Positions 41,201 to 54,600 of a stretch of DNA of 64,000 nucleotides are shown here, in pieces (positions within the stretch are counted from its first letter, which is position 1; each line of letters starts with the position of its first letter). Origin of the DNA: Durusdinium trenchii (taxonomy: Eukaryota > Sar > Dinophyceae > Suessiales > Symbiodiniaceae); contig CAXAMN010000026.1 of the NCBI GenBank assembly GCA_963970005.1, positions 398,867 to 462,866 of the forward strand. Reading direction: 5' to 3'. The notes beneath the pieces are model-generated. The model saw nothing but the letters and a program-made list of their open reading frames with translations, was not told the origin of the DNA and did no database searches. The position numbers and the translations under genes are program-made.

Positions 41201-44200
41201 CATCCTCATCCAGTTTATTTGCACCATCCTCATCCTGATCCTGCGTCCTCACCCATAATATCCCCATCCTGGTTCATCCTATTTGTAGCAGTTGGCTAAG
41301 CCTGTCAAGCATTCAAATACGTATGTGTTTCATCGTTTTTCGCAGGCTTGGGGTGATCAAGATGTTCATGAATTCCTTCAGGCCTTTCTCCTGTGGATCA
41401 GACCCATGCCTGGATGTTCACTAGAGGCATAATTATGTAGAGATGGGCTAGAGCGTCAGGACAGTTGATGAAGGCATCCATTTACACCACGGCCCACACT
41501 GTCCTTGAGGAAGATGACTGATAAAGTGCCGCTTCAACCGTCAGCCCTTGTCAACACAATTGGTCACAGCATTGCAGGAAGCAAGCTCGTTCGTGCGCAT
41601 TGTCATTAATGCTCTCAGGATTCCTCAGGCGGGTCAAGTGGCATCATGTAGACCTTGCGCCTTGCCGTGAGCACCGGTGCCCTGCTGACCTCAATGAGTA
41701 CGGTCTTTGGCCTTGGCTGTACTGGGAACAGAGTACAGACTGGCAGCTGCTGACAGTACTGAGAGGCTGAGTAAGTGGATCACCCTTTGACAATTCGAGA
41801 TTGATCTTGAATCTTTGGCCCGCCACGGTGCCTGCTGCAAATTACTTTCCGCGAACCAAAGCCACAAGCCAAAAAGGGAACTGGTTCGTCCTGATCATCC
41901 ACCCGCATCTTCATCCATGCCCACGATCCCTACTCCTTTTCCCAACATGTCCAACAAATTATCCCAACATAATCCAAGAGACCCCAGGCCGGCCAATTGA
42001 AGGACCCTTATTTACATGTATGGGAAAGTAAACATGAGATGCGCGTGTGGATCCACGTTGATTTTTCTTGTGGTTACGAAAAAGAAGAGGAAAGGATACA
42101 CAATACCGCAATTCATCAGTATTCATTGTAGTTCATGTTGATGTCACTCCAAGGATGGGGAAAGAACTTTGATAGGAGAAGACAACTACTCGAAGATCTT
42201 TCTCATGAAGATGCCAATCATGGTCAGGACATGTTCATTTATGATGAAACTTGGAAGCTGTCAGCTTTGCCAATCTTCCTGCAGGACAGAGTACTGTTGG
42301 CTCAAAAATGCAAATGATCGTATCTTGCTAGCGCTTGGTAGCTTTGGTCATTGGTTGCTCCAAGTATCAAGTATCCAGAAAGTCAGACTGAGGTGTCCTC
42401 ACTGAATTTGGTGAATGCGAGGGCCTTTACTTTAAAAGTTGGCCACGGGAGGAAGCAAGAACAAATACTAGTCATGCTTGAGAGCAAGCAAATGTAGAAG
42501 AGTCGAAGATGCTAAGTAAATCCAAGCAAACTGTCTAAATTTGGCTCCGCATGGTTTTCTTCCCGAGGTCCTTTGGATCAGGGTGGGTACTTTGTCATCA
42601 ATGGTGCCACACACATAAACTTCATCAGGCCATCACTCGAAATGTTGGTGCCCGCCTTTCAGGTTCAGAGAAGGTGCTGATTGCCTTGGAACGCATGGCA
42701 AACAATTTTGTGCAGTGCTCGGCTTGTTTTTGCACGTTGACTGAATGTCGTGAGCACTATATAATATATATATATATATCATGTACGTATATGAATGAAT
42801 GTAGTTCGATGATGTTATTTGCAGGTCTATGCATTCGCAAAAAAGCAGCCTTCAAAATATGTTGCGAACTCATGGCGAATCGACGGACAGTCAGCTGTTT
42901 CCCAAACCAAACAAGCAGTCCTGGTCAAGGCTCCTGGCCACGCGACATGATACTCTACGCTTTTAAGGCATGGGTGTGCGAGATCCGGTCTGCACTCTTC
43001 GAAGGCTCTGTGGGCTTCTGAGTCTCGTGCTCCACTTCTTCGGTGCACTCACACAAATCAAATTGGCAACATGTATTGAAAACATTGAAGTTGAAACCTC
43101 ATAGTTTGGTCATGTTTGTTTTTGTTCTTTCTCAAGATGACTCACAACTGAGCATGACCCAAACGAAGTGCTGCTGAGGCCGGCAACTCTGGGTTTGCTG
43201 TTAAGCTGCTCACAAACATGGGCTCACTGTGGCATGTTGAAAGGAAGATGCTTGATCGCTAGGTTTTTGAAAAGAGCAGTGCGCTGATGCAGCATGTGTC
43301 CTTTTTGAGCATTTCACAGTGTGTGTATTTATATATATATATGCAAAAGTTGAGGCACTTGGTTAATCTTGGTTGAACATGATGGCATCCTGGCTCTCAC
43401 GTGTTTTGACTATTTATGACAGTGTCTAGACTCTAGACCGAAAAGAGCTCCAGTTTCACAAACTGGGTGGCTTTGTTCAGCGCGCTGCTTGTGAGTAAGG
43501 CCTTTTGGATGGACTCTACTCTGTTTGTTTGAGCTAAAGGAAGACCGTTCCTAGGCCCAGGCAGCCACAATACTTTCTTTCGGTCATCGCAATACTGTTG
43601 CTGAGTAGTAACTGGCAACCTTTTTGCCAATTGCCATCCATGCCGAGGTAAGGTTTCAAGGCATGCTGATGTTTACAAAGTGTGCCAAAGCAAGAGGGAA
43701 AGATAATGAAAGATTAAATCTGAAGGAGAGAGATGATCAAGAAGGATGCAAAGCACGATAGGTAAGGTGCATTTGTCAAGTTGAGGTCGCAAAGTACTTG
43801 GCAAGGTTGTGTCAAATGTCACAGACTTGCGGAAGGTTCTTTGAGCAGTCGAAGTGATACAACATTGACCTGTCTACCTTGTCATGACCTGTCTACATTT
43901 ACATTTGTCAACGAAATGTGAATGTATCGTGATGATTGTTCACACGGTTTGCACGGCGCGGCGATTGCATCAATTTTGGAAGCACAAGGTGGACGAGGTA
44001 ATTGTGCAAAGGCATTTTTGGGACTACCGGGGTGCTAGACAGAGGTTGAACAGCCAGCAAAACAGCATCAGGTGGGTTGCCGGAATATGGCTGCTTTGCA
44101 ATTGCCTGGCATGCGGACCATGGGGCATATCGGTGTAAATGAAATGCAGGACAATTTTCTGCAGCACAAACTGATGGGTCCATCAATTGATTGCCATCGA

Positions 44201-47200
44201 GTCGACAAAGTCAGTTCATGTTGGATCCTGATTGGTAAAGCGCCCGTCCCTCTCCTTCTAAACAAATGGCGGACCCTTTGTAATAAAGCTACCACCAAAA
44301 CAAATCTGGATTCCTGGAGGATTCCCTTTGCAATTGATTGTTGTATTAGTTGTCCTTTCATACTGGTAGATTGTATCAATTGTCCTTTCTCAGCTTGTTT
44401 GTATTCTCGGCCTCAGATCTTCAACTCAAGAACTGGAGAAACCTACAAATATCAATTACAGTATATAACTGGTTGCCATTGCCTTAGTAGCATTAAGATC
44501 TCAGGAAAGGATCTATTTTCCCTGTGAAAACACGTTTGACGATTGATGACCCATGGGGTAAATCCCATTATTCACGATCAGGCGCCTTCCTGGTTTACTA
44601 CCTTGAAAATTTGTGTAGGAGCAATCTTCACAGCAAGTCCTTTGATGGCATTGGGAAGCTGTCCCGTCAGTTTGGAAGAAGAACTAAAGAAACCTGCATC
44701 TATTATGTAATTACGTTTTGCTTTAGTAGTATTAAGACCGTAAGAAGGGATACAGGAATATGTCCCACAGTGAAAAACTGTTCACAACTATTAAGAACCC
44801 ATTAAGCAGCTCTATTTTTCAGGACCAGGTGCCTTCCTGCCACTTACTACCTTGAAAAAGTGTTTAGGAGCAATCTTCACATCAAGGATTCATAAAGGAC
44901 TATAATTGCCGTTGCTTGAGTTTCCGTGGTGAAGAACTTTTCACAATTATTGCGAACCCACAAGCAAATCTACTCAGGATCAGGTGCCTTCCTGGAAGAA
45001 ACCTAGCAAATTTGTTTTTAACAATCTTCACATAAAGGGTTGATAAAGGAGTTGATGGCTTTGGGAAGCTGTCAGTTTTGACGAAGAACTAGAGAATCCT
45101 GTAATCATCTATTTTCTAACTACTTACCATTGCTTCAGTAGTATTAGCTACCATTGCTTCAGTAGTACTAGCTACCATTGCTTCACCATTGCTTCAGTAT
45201 AAGATCTGCGCAAAGAGGCATCTAAGGCTAAGAGGCAGGCCTTCCTCAGCCAAGGACTAGGGTTTTAGCGCAATAGAAAGCCCTTAAAACAAATATGGTG
45301 GTCTGAATTTTTTCCATTACGGAGGACCCATGTACTAGTCAGGGTCCAACAATACACATTCAGCTTTTTGGGTCTCGCAAGATCCCACACACATTGAAGA
45401 ACCTATTAATGGCCCTGCAGCTTTGTTTACAGGGGCGCTTCTGTAAAAAACTCAACCAGCAGTTTATGCCGGATCAGCCAACTCACCTCTCAATTAGCTC
45501 ATCAGTCAGCCAACACATCACATTGCAAACCGATGCCCAACAACAAGCTAACCCAGCACCTGGTTCACTCAAACTTAGTCCAACGAGCCCATGACTTGCT
45601 TGCCGACACTTCATTTGGCTGTCTCAGAGCTTCAGCTAGTTCACCACTCAGCTGTGCCACAGTGAGATGATGAGATGATTTCGCTACAAGTTTGTTTCAT
45701 CAACTACTTCGCTAGACCCCAATGCAGTTTTTGCTGAATTGGTTTAGTGCTTAGCATGGCAATAGGCAAAACTTGTAACAATTGCGACCCTTGCGTCACA
45801 TGCATGGCAGGTTCGAAGTCATACTGTCGAGGTCAGCTGGTTTGCACATGTGCCTGCCTCAGTCTAAATTTGCCGCCTGTTCGTTTATTGTTGTTTTCTG
45901 AGCAAATGGTTTCAACCAGAGTCAACGGTTGAAAGCACCATGGTTGCCGTCGCGATTGTTCCTGAGACAACTCATTGTCTACACTTTGCCCGCTCTATAG
46001 ACAGATTGACGTGGGCACAAATGCACGCGCGTAATGCAATGTAATGCAACGGGCGCAAGGCGTTGCACGAACGTATGTAATGCTTTAATGTATGTAATGT
46101 GATGTATTGTATTGTATTGTATTTTATGTATGTATGTATGTATGTATGTATATATATATTTTTTTTTTGTCCAGCTCTTTTCCGCAGTGGAAGTTCTCTC
46201 TGTCTGGTCTCATGCCAGCCACGACCTGATGTCAGTCGACCTCGGCCTCGAGCACGGGTTCTTCAGCTTTTTCGTCAGGACGACCTGCTCGCCCTGGAGC
46301 TTTGTGCGCAAGTGGCACTTCTGGCATTCCAGGCTGTTGCCAGTGCGGATCATCTCGTGTGTTGGATGTCCATGCCATTTTCCTGACTCCAAAGGTCCAT
46401 GATGGCAAACCTCACCCAAGAAGCGGTGGAAAATTTCTTCTCCAGCTCTTGCTAACACGTACCCTTTGCAGCGGTCACAACGGAGGTACGCTTTGTCAAG
46501 CCTCAAGCCTCAAATGATGAGTGCCATCTTCAACCTCCCCTTGGGCTTCCAAGAGGTCGTGGATGACCTCGAAGCGGGTCTTCTTCGAGGCTCTGCCCGG
46601 CACTGCATGTGTGCAGGCAGTGCTCAAGCCCTCCTTGATCTCCTTGATCATAGACTTGGAGTGGTAGCGCTGTTTGCAGTGACTGCATTGGCACTGGGTT
46701 GGGCCAGGAATTGCTCAAGAAGCTCCTTCTTTTGTTGGATGAGAGGAACTGTGTGGTTTTCAGGGAGCACCTCTTTCTTGTGAAGAAAGTGAGCTTTGTC
46801 TTTGAGAAGGAACTCCATTCGCCGAGCTGCAACATGCAAGATGTCTCGAGTGTCTTCATCGATGTGTCGTTGAAGATCCATGATCTCTTCCGGCCTGGCA
46901 ATGAGAGCTGCCTGGGTGGCCTTGGCTTGTGTGTCTTGCTGAAAGGCTTTGCGATTGGGATTGGAGTCCATCTCCTTGGTCTGAAAGAGCAAGAGTTTGA
47001 TCTGAGCGAAATCCTCTTGTTCAAGTCCCTGGCAGAGATCAGGGAATTTCTCGTAGGCAGCCCATGGGTTCCAGGCATTCCAAATGGCCTGATTGAAGAC
47101 CGCAACATGGACCTTATCTCTGGGATGCAGAGACATGTGCTTCAGGCCATAGAAGAAAGCCCGGAGGCGGGTGGCTTGTCAGGGGCAGATGCTGGTCAAG

Positions 47201-48571
47201 GAGCCAACTCGCTCTTTGGACTGGATGTGGTGGATGCAAATGGCGAAGGCGAATCGTTTGCGTCTGGGATCTCTGCAGGTGGGCGCAATGGCCAAGGAGA
47301 CTGCATGTCCAGCAGGAAGGGCGCACGCTTCCAAGGATTCCCATAGTCCCTCACCATTGAAAGTGGCCATTCCTCCATCTTGTATGTAGAAGATGGACTG
47401 GGTCATCCCCCTGTTCCAAAGTCCTGGTTCTGGTTGTATTGTATTTTATTGTGTTGTATTGTATTGTATTGTATGTATGTATGTATGTATGTATGTGTAT
47501 ATATGTGCGTGTGCGTGTATGTATGTATATATGTATGTATATATGTATGTAATGTAAAAGTAAAAGTAAAGTAAAAGTACAAGTACAAGTACAAGTAAAT
47601 GTAATGTAATTAAGTAAGTAAGTAAGTAAGTAAGTAAGTATGTATGTATGTATGTAGGAGTTAATCTAAAACCCCGTGCGATAAGTTCTATATAGCCTTT
47701 CACATGTTGTTAAAACCATTCGCGAAAGATTCGCGATGAAGTTCGCGAAAGTATCCTTTTTTCCGCGAAAGAATTGTCGAAGGTCTTTGCTTTCCTATGT
47801 TTTCGTTTCTACCGACCGACAAATGGTAGAAATACAAAGCAACCCAGAGCTGGTGGGTGGAAGTGTCCCCGCGTGTCCTTATTGTCACAGACTAACAAGC
47901 TGAAGCCTCAACATTTCCTTGCCCAGCCCTCGCAGCGTGTAAAGGACTCTCCGATTCCTGTCCCCACTGTCACAGACTAGCAACAGACTAGCAATCTGAG
48001 CAAGCGCAGCCCTGACAGCGAGGCAACGACCTGCAGCTGCTCCGAAGGGCTGCGCAGATGTTTGCAAAGTGCTACGTCTTCCCGGGGAAGTCACCAATGA
48101 AATTCCGCGAAAGTTTCGTGAGCGCGACGCTGCCCCCCAACATTCACCAAGCTGCATTGCCCTGTGTTGGTAGCTGGCGCGAGGAGTGGGTTGAGTTGTG
48201 GCTGACTCTAGTCACGGTCTACTCTAAGCTTCAGCCAGGACTTAGGATACTGTTTGTCGCACAGGTGTCGCACACATGCTGCAAGTAACCCTAACTAGCT
48301 GTGGAAACTCTCAACCTTCTGCTGGGGTCATGCTGCAGGATATCAGTCCCAAATTTGTGATACAAACATGAATATATAGTTCCCGCTCATGTTAGCTAGG
48401 CATGGTTGTCGGACCATGCTTCGCGATGAGGCCGCGAAAGACATTCTTTTTCTGCGAAGAAAGGCCATTCCAGGATGAAAGAACTTTGATCAGTCACAAT
48501 GTATGTATGTATGTATGTGTATGTATGTATGTATGTATGTATGTGTATGTATGTATGTGTATGTATGTATG

Positions 48572-48604
<33 letters not shown>

Positions 48605-51600
48605 TTATGTATGTGTGTTTTGTTTTGCTTTGTAAATATGCAGTGTATGCAGCGCACGCGAAGCAAGTCAAAGCAATGTCAGCAATGTTATGTACTGTAT
48701 GTCACGTTGCGTAGCGTTATGTAATGTTTGGCATTGCATGGCATGGTATGAAACGGTATCTACGGTACGGTATGGTATGGCGGGAACGGATGCGAACGGA
48801 ATGCACGTACGTCGTACGTACGTACGCATATGTATATACAGTAATGTAACGTAGCGTAATGTAACGTGTGTATCTAACGCATGTATTGTTGTATGCTGTA
48901 ATGTATGTGTACGTGCGTTTGCGTTTTCTTTTTGTTCCCCAAACAGTGTGGTAACACCCGGGCTCTTGCGGTAGCAGTTAAGGCCGGGTTCTCGTCGGCG
49001 TGTCCGGCTAATTCGTTGCTAGTTGCAGTACACTCATTCACCTCGAGATCTTCGAAGTGCATTCGACTGCGCAGGCTCGCAGGAATTGGCGGGCGCACGC
49101 GTGGGCGCTCCTCTCGTCGACTGCGCTCTCGTTGAGGGGGCTGCTCGCGTTTTCGGACTGTCGCTTTTCGTCGCAGGCGCAAGGGGAACCTCGATCGTGC
49201 TTTGGTGACGCAGGCTCAGGAGGTCGGAGCGGCTTTACTTTGACGCGCAGATTTCCTGACAGGCGCGGTACTTCGGACACGGCGGCAGTCCTTGGCGCGC
49301 TCTGATTTCGTTGCAGGCGCAGTGAAACGTGACTTATGGACATCTGGCTCGTTTCAGAAATTGGGGCATGGCTGGCTGCTGATGCGCAGTTTTTGTGGCA
49401 AGGGGCGCAGTGCTTATAGTGGCCCGCGCGGGTGTGTGCTCTCTAGACCCTCCAGCCCTAGATCTCTGCACCCAGACCATCAAATTCCAGAAAGGCTTAC
49501 ATCATGCTGCTAAGTCTTCACACGCCACGCTGCTAAGTATTCACATGCCAAGCTGCTAAGTATTCACATGTCATGCTGCTAAGTAGTCACTTTTTGGTTC
49601 TTTCTTTCCTGCTGGCGCTTGTCGTTTTCTAGGTCTTTCTCGTTTTCTAGAGGCTTTTTAGGTGTAATTCAGGCCCTTTAGTCAAAGGAGCGTCGTTGAC
49701 GGCTTTTCGTCAACGCCTTCGGGCATGGACCCCCACACCCCTCGCACCTTTCGTTCCTTGCCTTTTTCGTTTGCTTGGGCTTTCCTTCAGGCTTGTTAGG
49801 TCGACGTAGTTTAGGCTAATTTAGGCTCGTTTACCTTTCTTTCCTTACCTTTCCGCTTGCCTTGTTCTTTCTGTCAGGCTTATTAGGTTGGCGTCCAGGC
49901 TCGTTTAGTCAATGCACTCCCGCACCCTCTTTCCCCCCTCCCCGCGGCCAAAAAAATCAACGAGCGCCGACTTACGGCCCTGTGTGTGTGTCCACACCTG
50001 TACCGAAGGACTTTTAGCGCTATACCGTGCAGGGAGCCACAGACCTGCCACTGCCGCTGTGGCCAACGAAGACCAGCAAAACGCACCTGCAAAACTGTCG
50101 ACAAGCTGTTCTCCTTTCGGTTTGCTTCTCATGGTGGTTCTCACGCTATTCCCCTAAACCTTTCCCTTTTTTGTCTGCTAGGTATTCAGTAAAGCGGCTA
50201 ATGCATAGGCGGTCTGCTAGGTATTCAGTAAAGCGGCTAATGCATAGGGACTGCAGACTTGCACCCAACAATTGTTCAAACACCTTCAAGTCTTCTGACC
50301 TTTCGCCTTTCGGTTGACTCATTCTTTTCCTCGGGAATTTCACAACTGACTCAGCTCTTGCGAGCATCAATCTAAGTGTGTGTGTGTTCGGCCTTGATGG
50401 CACATGAGAGCAATGGGTGTATATTCAACCGATGCTCAGATTGAAGACATGATCATGTTTTCAAAAACGTTTAGGCCGTTTTCCTCGTCAAGGGTGGTGG
50501 ATCACGTGAAAAGTGATCAGGTAGGTCAAATTGCGTACAAGGTGGAAGATGTCCCTGGGATCACTGGCGAAATTTGAAGAAACCCGAAGAAGGGCTCGAC
50601 GACGGGAAAAGAAATACTCACCCAGCACTAGGCGGTGTGACTGAGGGCGCCCGCAAGCCTTCTTGCGGCCGCAGGCTTGCGCATGTATGAAATGTAACGC
50701 AATGCAGTGTAATGTAATGTAATGCATGTATTTGTTTCAAGCAGTGTGTCCAAAAAGTGGATGGAGGGATTTTTTGCCCTGCCATGGAAGTGACTTAGAA
50801 CTAAAGGGTATCAGCCGTTTGAAACTGTGCCTGGCTGATGCGCGCGAAGGAGTGGTGTTCTTTATGTGCAAACGCTGCACTCAACTTGGAGCATTACTTG
50901 AGTAGTCGTTGAATCCTTGAAACAAAAATGAATCTGAATTCTGGTACGTGCAGTTGCCAAAGAGAGATTAGAACAGCAGCAGCACAGGTAGTTGTCGTCG
51001 TTGTCGTGGTGGAAATGAAAAACATTTTGTGAACAAAATGGATAAGTAAGAACGGATCTATGTGTTTCATTATGTTTGATGTAGTTGATGTATTGAAAAG
51101 TTTCATTTAGCAACCTACCCTTGCACACTCAAGTCGATGGAGACTTGTGGGGTCGCGCCATTGCAATGCAAACCGTCAACCCTGCCCGCACAACTACGGT
51201 CCGAGGCCCATATATTCGTACAGAGATTCCACTGGTGGTGATGTTCCGGGCCTTGGGAATTGTGGCTGACAGAGACATCTTAGAGCGCATCGTGCCCTTC
51301 CGGCTGAGTTGTTGTACTAGAAGCGGTCAAAGAATCAAGATGGTCACAGACAGATGTTGGGTGTATTCCTTGATATTCTTGTTATTTTTACACTCGGTAG
51401 TTGGCCTACATGACAGGTTCGACATGAGCGATTTTGCGATGCTGAATGCATGCCGTTTATCCATCGAGGACGCCGTAGTCAGGTAGAAAAGGAGGGTCAA
51501 AAAATTGTTCCCGGTGGCCTGAGGATGAAGGAATGGCACCTTGTTCGTAGTTCAAACTCATAGTCATAGACTTACCAAAGCGATTTGGACAACAGCTTTC

Positions 51601-54600
51601 AGATGACTAGACTTGTTGTCCAATCTGTTGTAACATGTTGGGCCAAGTCATTCTTGTCCCAATGTTGTGAGTTGTCAGAATGGTTGTGAGCCTCCAGAAT
51701 GGTGGATGGCGCTACCCGTTGCCGCATCGCACCATGTTCGATTCCCGTGGGTAGAAACTCAAGCCTACTATTGTGTAGAATTCACAAAGAGCATTGAACA
51801 CTGTTTTTGGTGAAGTAAGAAGATTAAAACAAGCAAAGTAGAACGGAAAAAAGACATTGAGGGGGTGGAGAGAACGGTTGATCGCGCTTTCCTCGCTGTT
51901 GTGATCACACTGTGAGTTCAGCAGGCTCTCAAGCGCAAGCGTCCAGTTCTGTACATTCGTTCGGGTGAAAAGGCTTCCACAAAAACCACCCTGCCTAAGG
52001 GGAGACCTTGAATGAAATGACATGTGTTCGACGGATTGCTTTCATTTATGATCCGAGGGGTTGCAATGTTAAGTAGCTGATGCTGTTTTAGAGGACACGT
52101 AGGATATTCGGAGAAGCCAGTTTCAGTTTCACATGTTGGCCATCTGAAAATGATTGAAAACGGCCATAGCGCATTCAAATGCCATTTCCAAAGCCTGACA
52201 GTTTCCTATCAAGACCCAGAGGCATCACGGTGCTTCAAGAGTACTAGCTTGATTGATCTATTTCCGTGAATATGATTTTGCGCCCAAGTGAAGTTTAGGT
52301 ATCCAAAGTTTAGGGAAGTATAAGGCCCGATCATTGGAGGGCTGTCTTTGTTCCCAAAGGATGTTTTTTCCCGAATGCGTAGCGAAGGGTTCTCGTTTAA
52401 CTCTGGGGGTCTGGGGGTAGAGCCTTGTTTGCGACCCGTGGTTTCTAAGTTCGCAACCGTCCGCAACCGTTTGCAACCGTTCGCAGTAGAGCGCTAAGGC
52501 GCTGCCGTTGGGGGAAGCTTTTGGAGAGGGTTTCGGATGAAAACGTGACGTGTCAGATTCGTGTCAACTGGCGTGGAATCGTGTGGAAATGTAAGATGTT
52601 GAAATGTGGAGGAAGATTTCACTGCGCAGGCGCAGCGTTTTGTGAGATCCACAGTTTTCTGCACAGCTCCATTGGGATTAGCGTTTGGAGAGTGGTGTTT
52701 TTGGGGTGTTGGATGTGGCCGTGCCATTGGGATTTGCGTTTCAGAGTGTTGCATCGAAGCTCTGTTTTCGTGACAAGTCTCAGCTGAAATGGCGATTTTG
52801 GTGGATGGGAGTTTGCTCAGAACGGGTGGAAAGCATGCCAAACGTGTGGTGTGGTGCAAATGTTGTTGAAGCTCACATGAGATGATATTGTCACTTTTCG
52901 TGGCAGGCGGAGTACTTTGTGCAGGCTGTGAGTGGACGCGGAAAGATTCGTGGCAGGCAAGGAATCGTGAGGTTGTGAGTTGTGGGTGAATGTCGCTGTC
53001 ACATTGGGATTGGCGCGTGAGCGGGTGTTGTTTGGAGGGGCTGGAATCGCGAAACTGCTTGGCAGGGCTGCGTGATGTGTATGCTCCGACGGGTGTTTCC
53101 GCTTGACTTTTGGAGGAAGTCTTGTACGAAACGGTCTTGTACGAAATGCTCGTTTTGGAGACTTGATGTGTGACTTTTGGAGGAAGTCTCGTACGAAACG
53201 CTCGTTTTGGAGACTTGACGCGTGACTTTTGGAGGAAGTCTCGTACGAAACGCTCGTCTTGCATCTTCGAAGCGTGACTNNNNNNNNNNAGGAAGTCTCG
53301 TACGAAACGCTCGTCTTGCATCTTCGAAGCGTGACTCTTGGAGGAAGTCTCGTACGAAACGCTCGCGTGACTGCTTCTAGTGTGTGGGCAGACCATGTGG
53401 CGAGAGGACGTTCGTGATGTCGCAGTGCCATTGGGATGTCGCGGCCTTGGTGGAGAGTGCGTTTGCGCGGTGCCGTGCCACTGGGAGCGCGAAACAGGGT
53501 GGCATAAACGCGGCGTGTCGCTGGTGAGCGGGATGATTTGCGGTATCATGTGATATGTGTATGGGCAGACCGTGTGGCGACACGACGTTCGTGATGTCGC
53601 AGTGCCATTGGGATTTGCGCGGCCTTGGTGGAGAGTGCGTCTGCGTGGCGCCGTGCCACTGGGGAGCGCGAAACAGGCTGGCGTAAACGCAGCGTGTCGC
53701 TGGTGAGCGGGGTGATATGTGGTATCATGTGATATGTTTGCTTCAAGTGCGTGGGCAGACCGTGTGGCAACACGATGTTCGTGATGTTGCAGTGCCATTG
53801 CGATTTGCGCGGCCTTGGTGGAAAGTGCGTTTGCGTGGCGCCGTGCCACTGGAAAGCGCGAGACAGGCTGGCGTAATCGCGGCGTGTCGCTGGTGAGCAG
53901 TGAGCGGGATGATTTGTGGTATCATGTGATAGTTTTGCTTGTAGTGTATGGGCAGACAACGTGGCAAAATTACGTTCGTGATGTTGCAGCGCCGTTGGGA
54001 TTTGCGCGGCCTTGGTGGGAAGTGTGTTTGCGTGGCGCCGTGCCACTGGGGAGCGCGAAACAGGGCTGGCGTAAACGCGGCGTGTCGCTGGTGAGCGGGA
54101 TGATTTGCGATGTCAAGAGTGTCCCAAAAGACTGCCCCGCAAGAGCGACCACCAAGAGTGACCCACAAGAGTGTCCCACAAGAGTGTCCTACAAGAGTGT
54201 CCCATCAGAGTGCCCCACAAGAGTGTCCTATAAGAGTGTCCCAGATAGAGTGTCCCACAAGAGTGTCCCACAAGAGTGTCCCGTATGAGTGTCCCACAAC
54301 AGTGTCCCACAAGAGTGTGCTATAAGAGTGTCCCACAAGAGTGTCCTACAAGAGTGCCCCACAAGAGTGTCCCACAAGAGTGTCCTATAAGAGTGTCCCA
54401 CACGAGTGTCCTACAAGGGTGCCCCGCAAGAGTCTCCTACAAGAGTGACCCACAAGAGTGTCCGACAAGAGTGTCCTACAAGAGTGTCCCGCAAGAGCGT
54501 CCCAGCTTCTAGTGTATGGGCAGACCGCGTGGCGAAATTACGTTCGTGATGTCGCAGTGCCATTGGGATTTGCTCGGGCTTGGTGGGAAAAGTCTTTGCG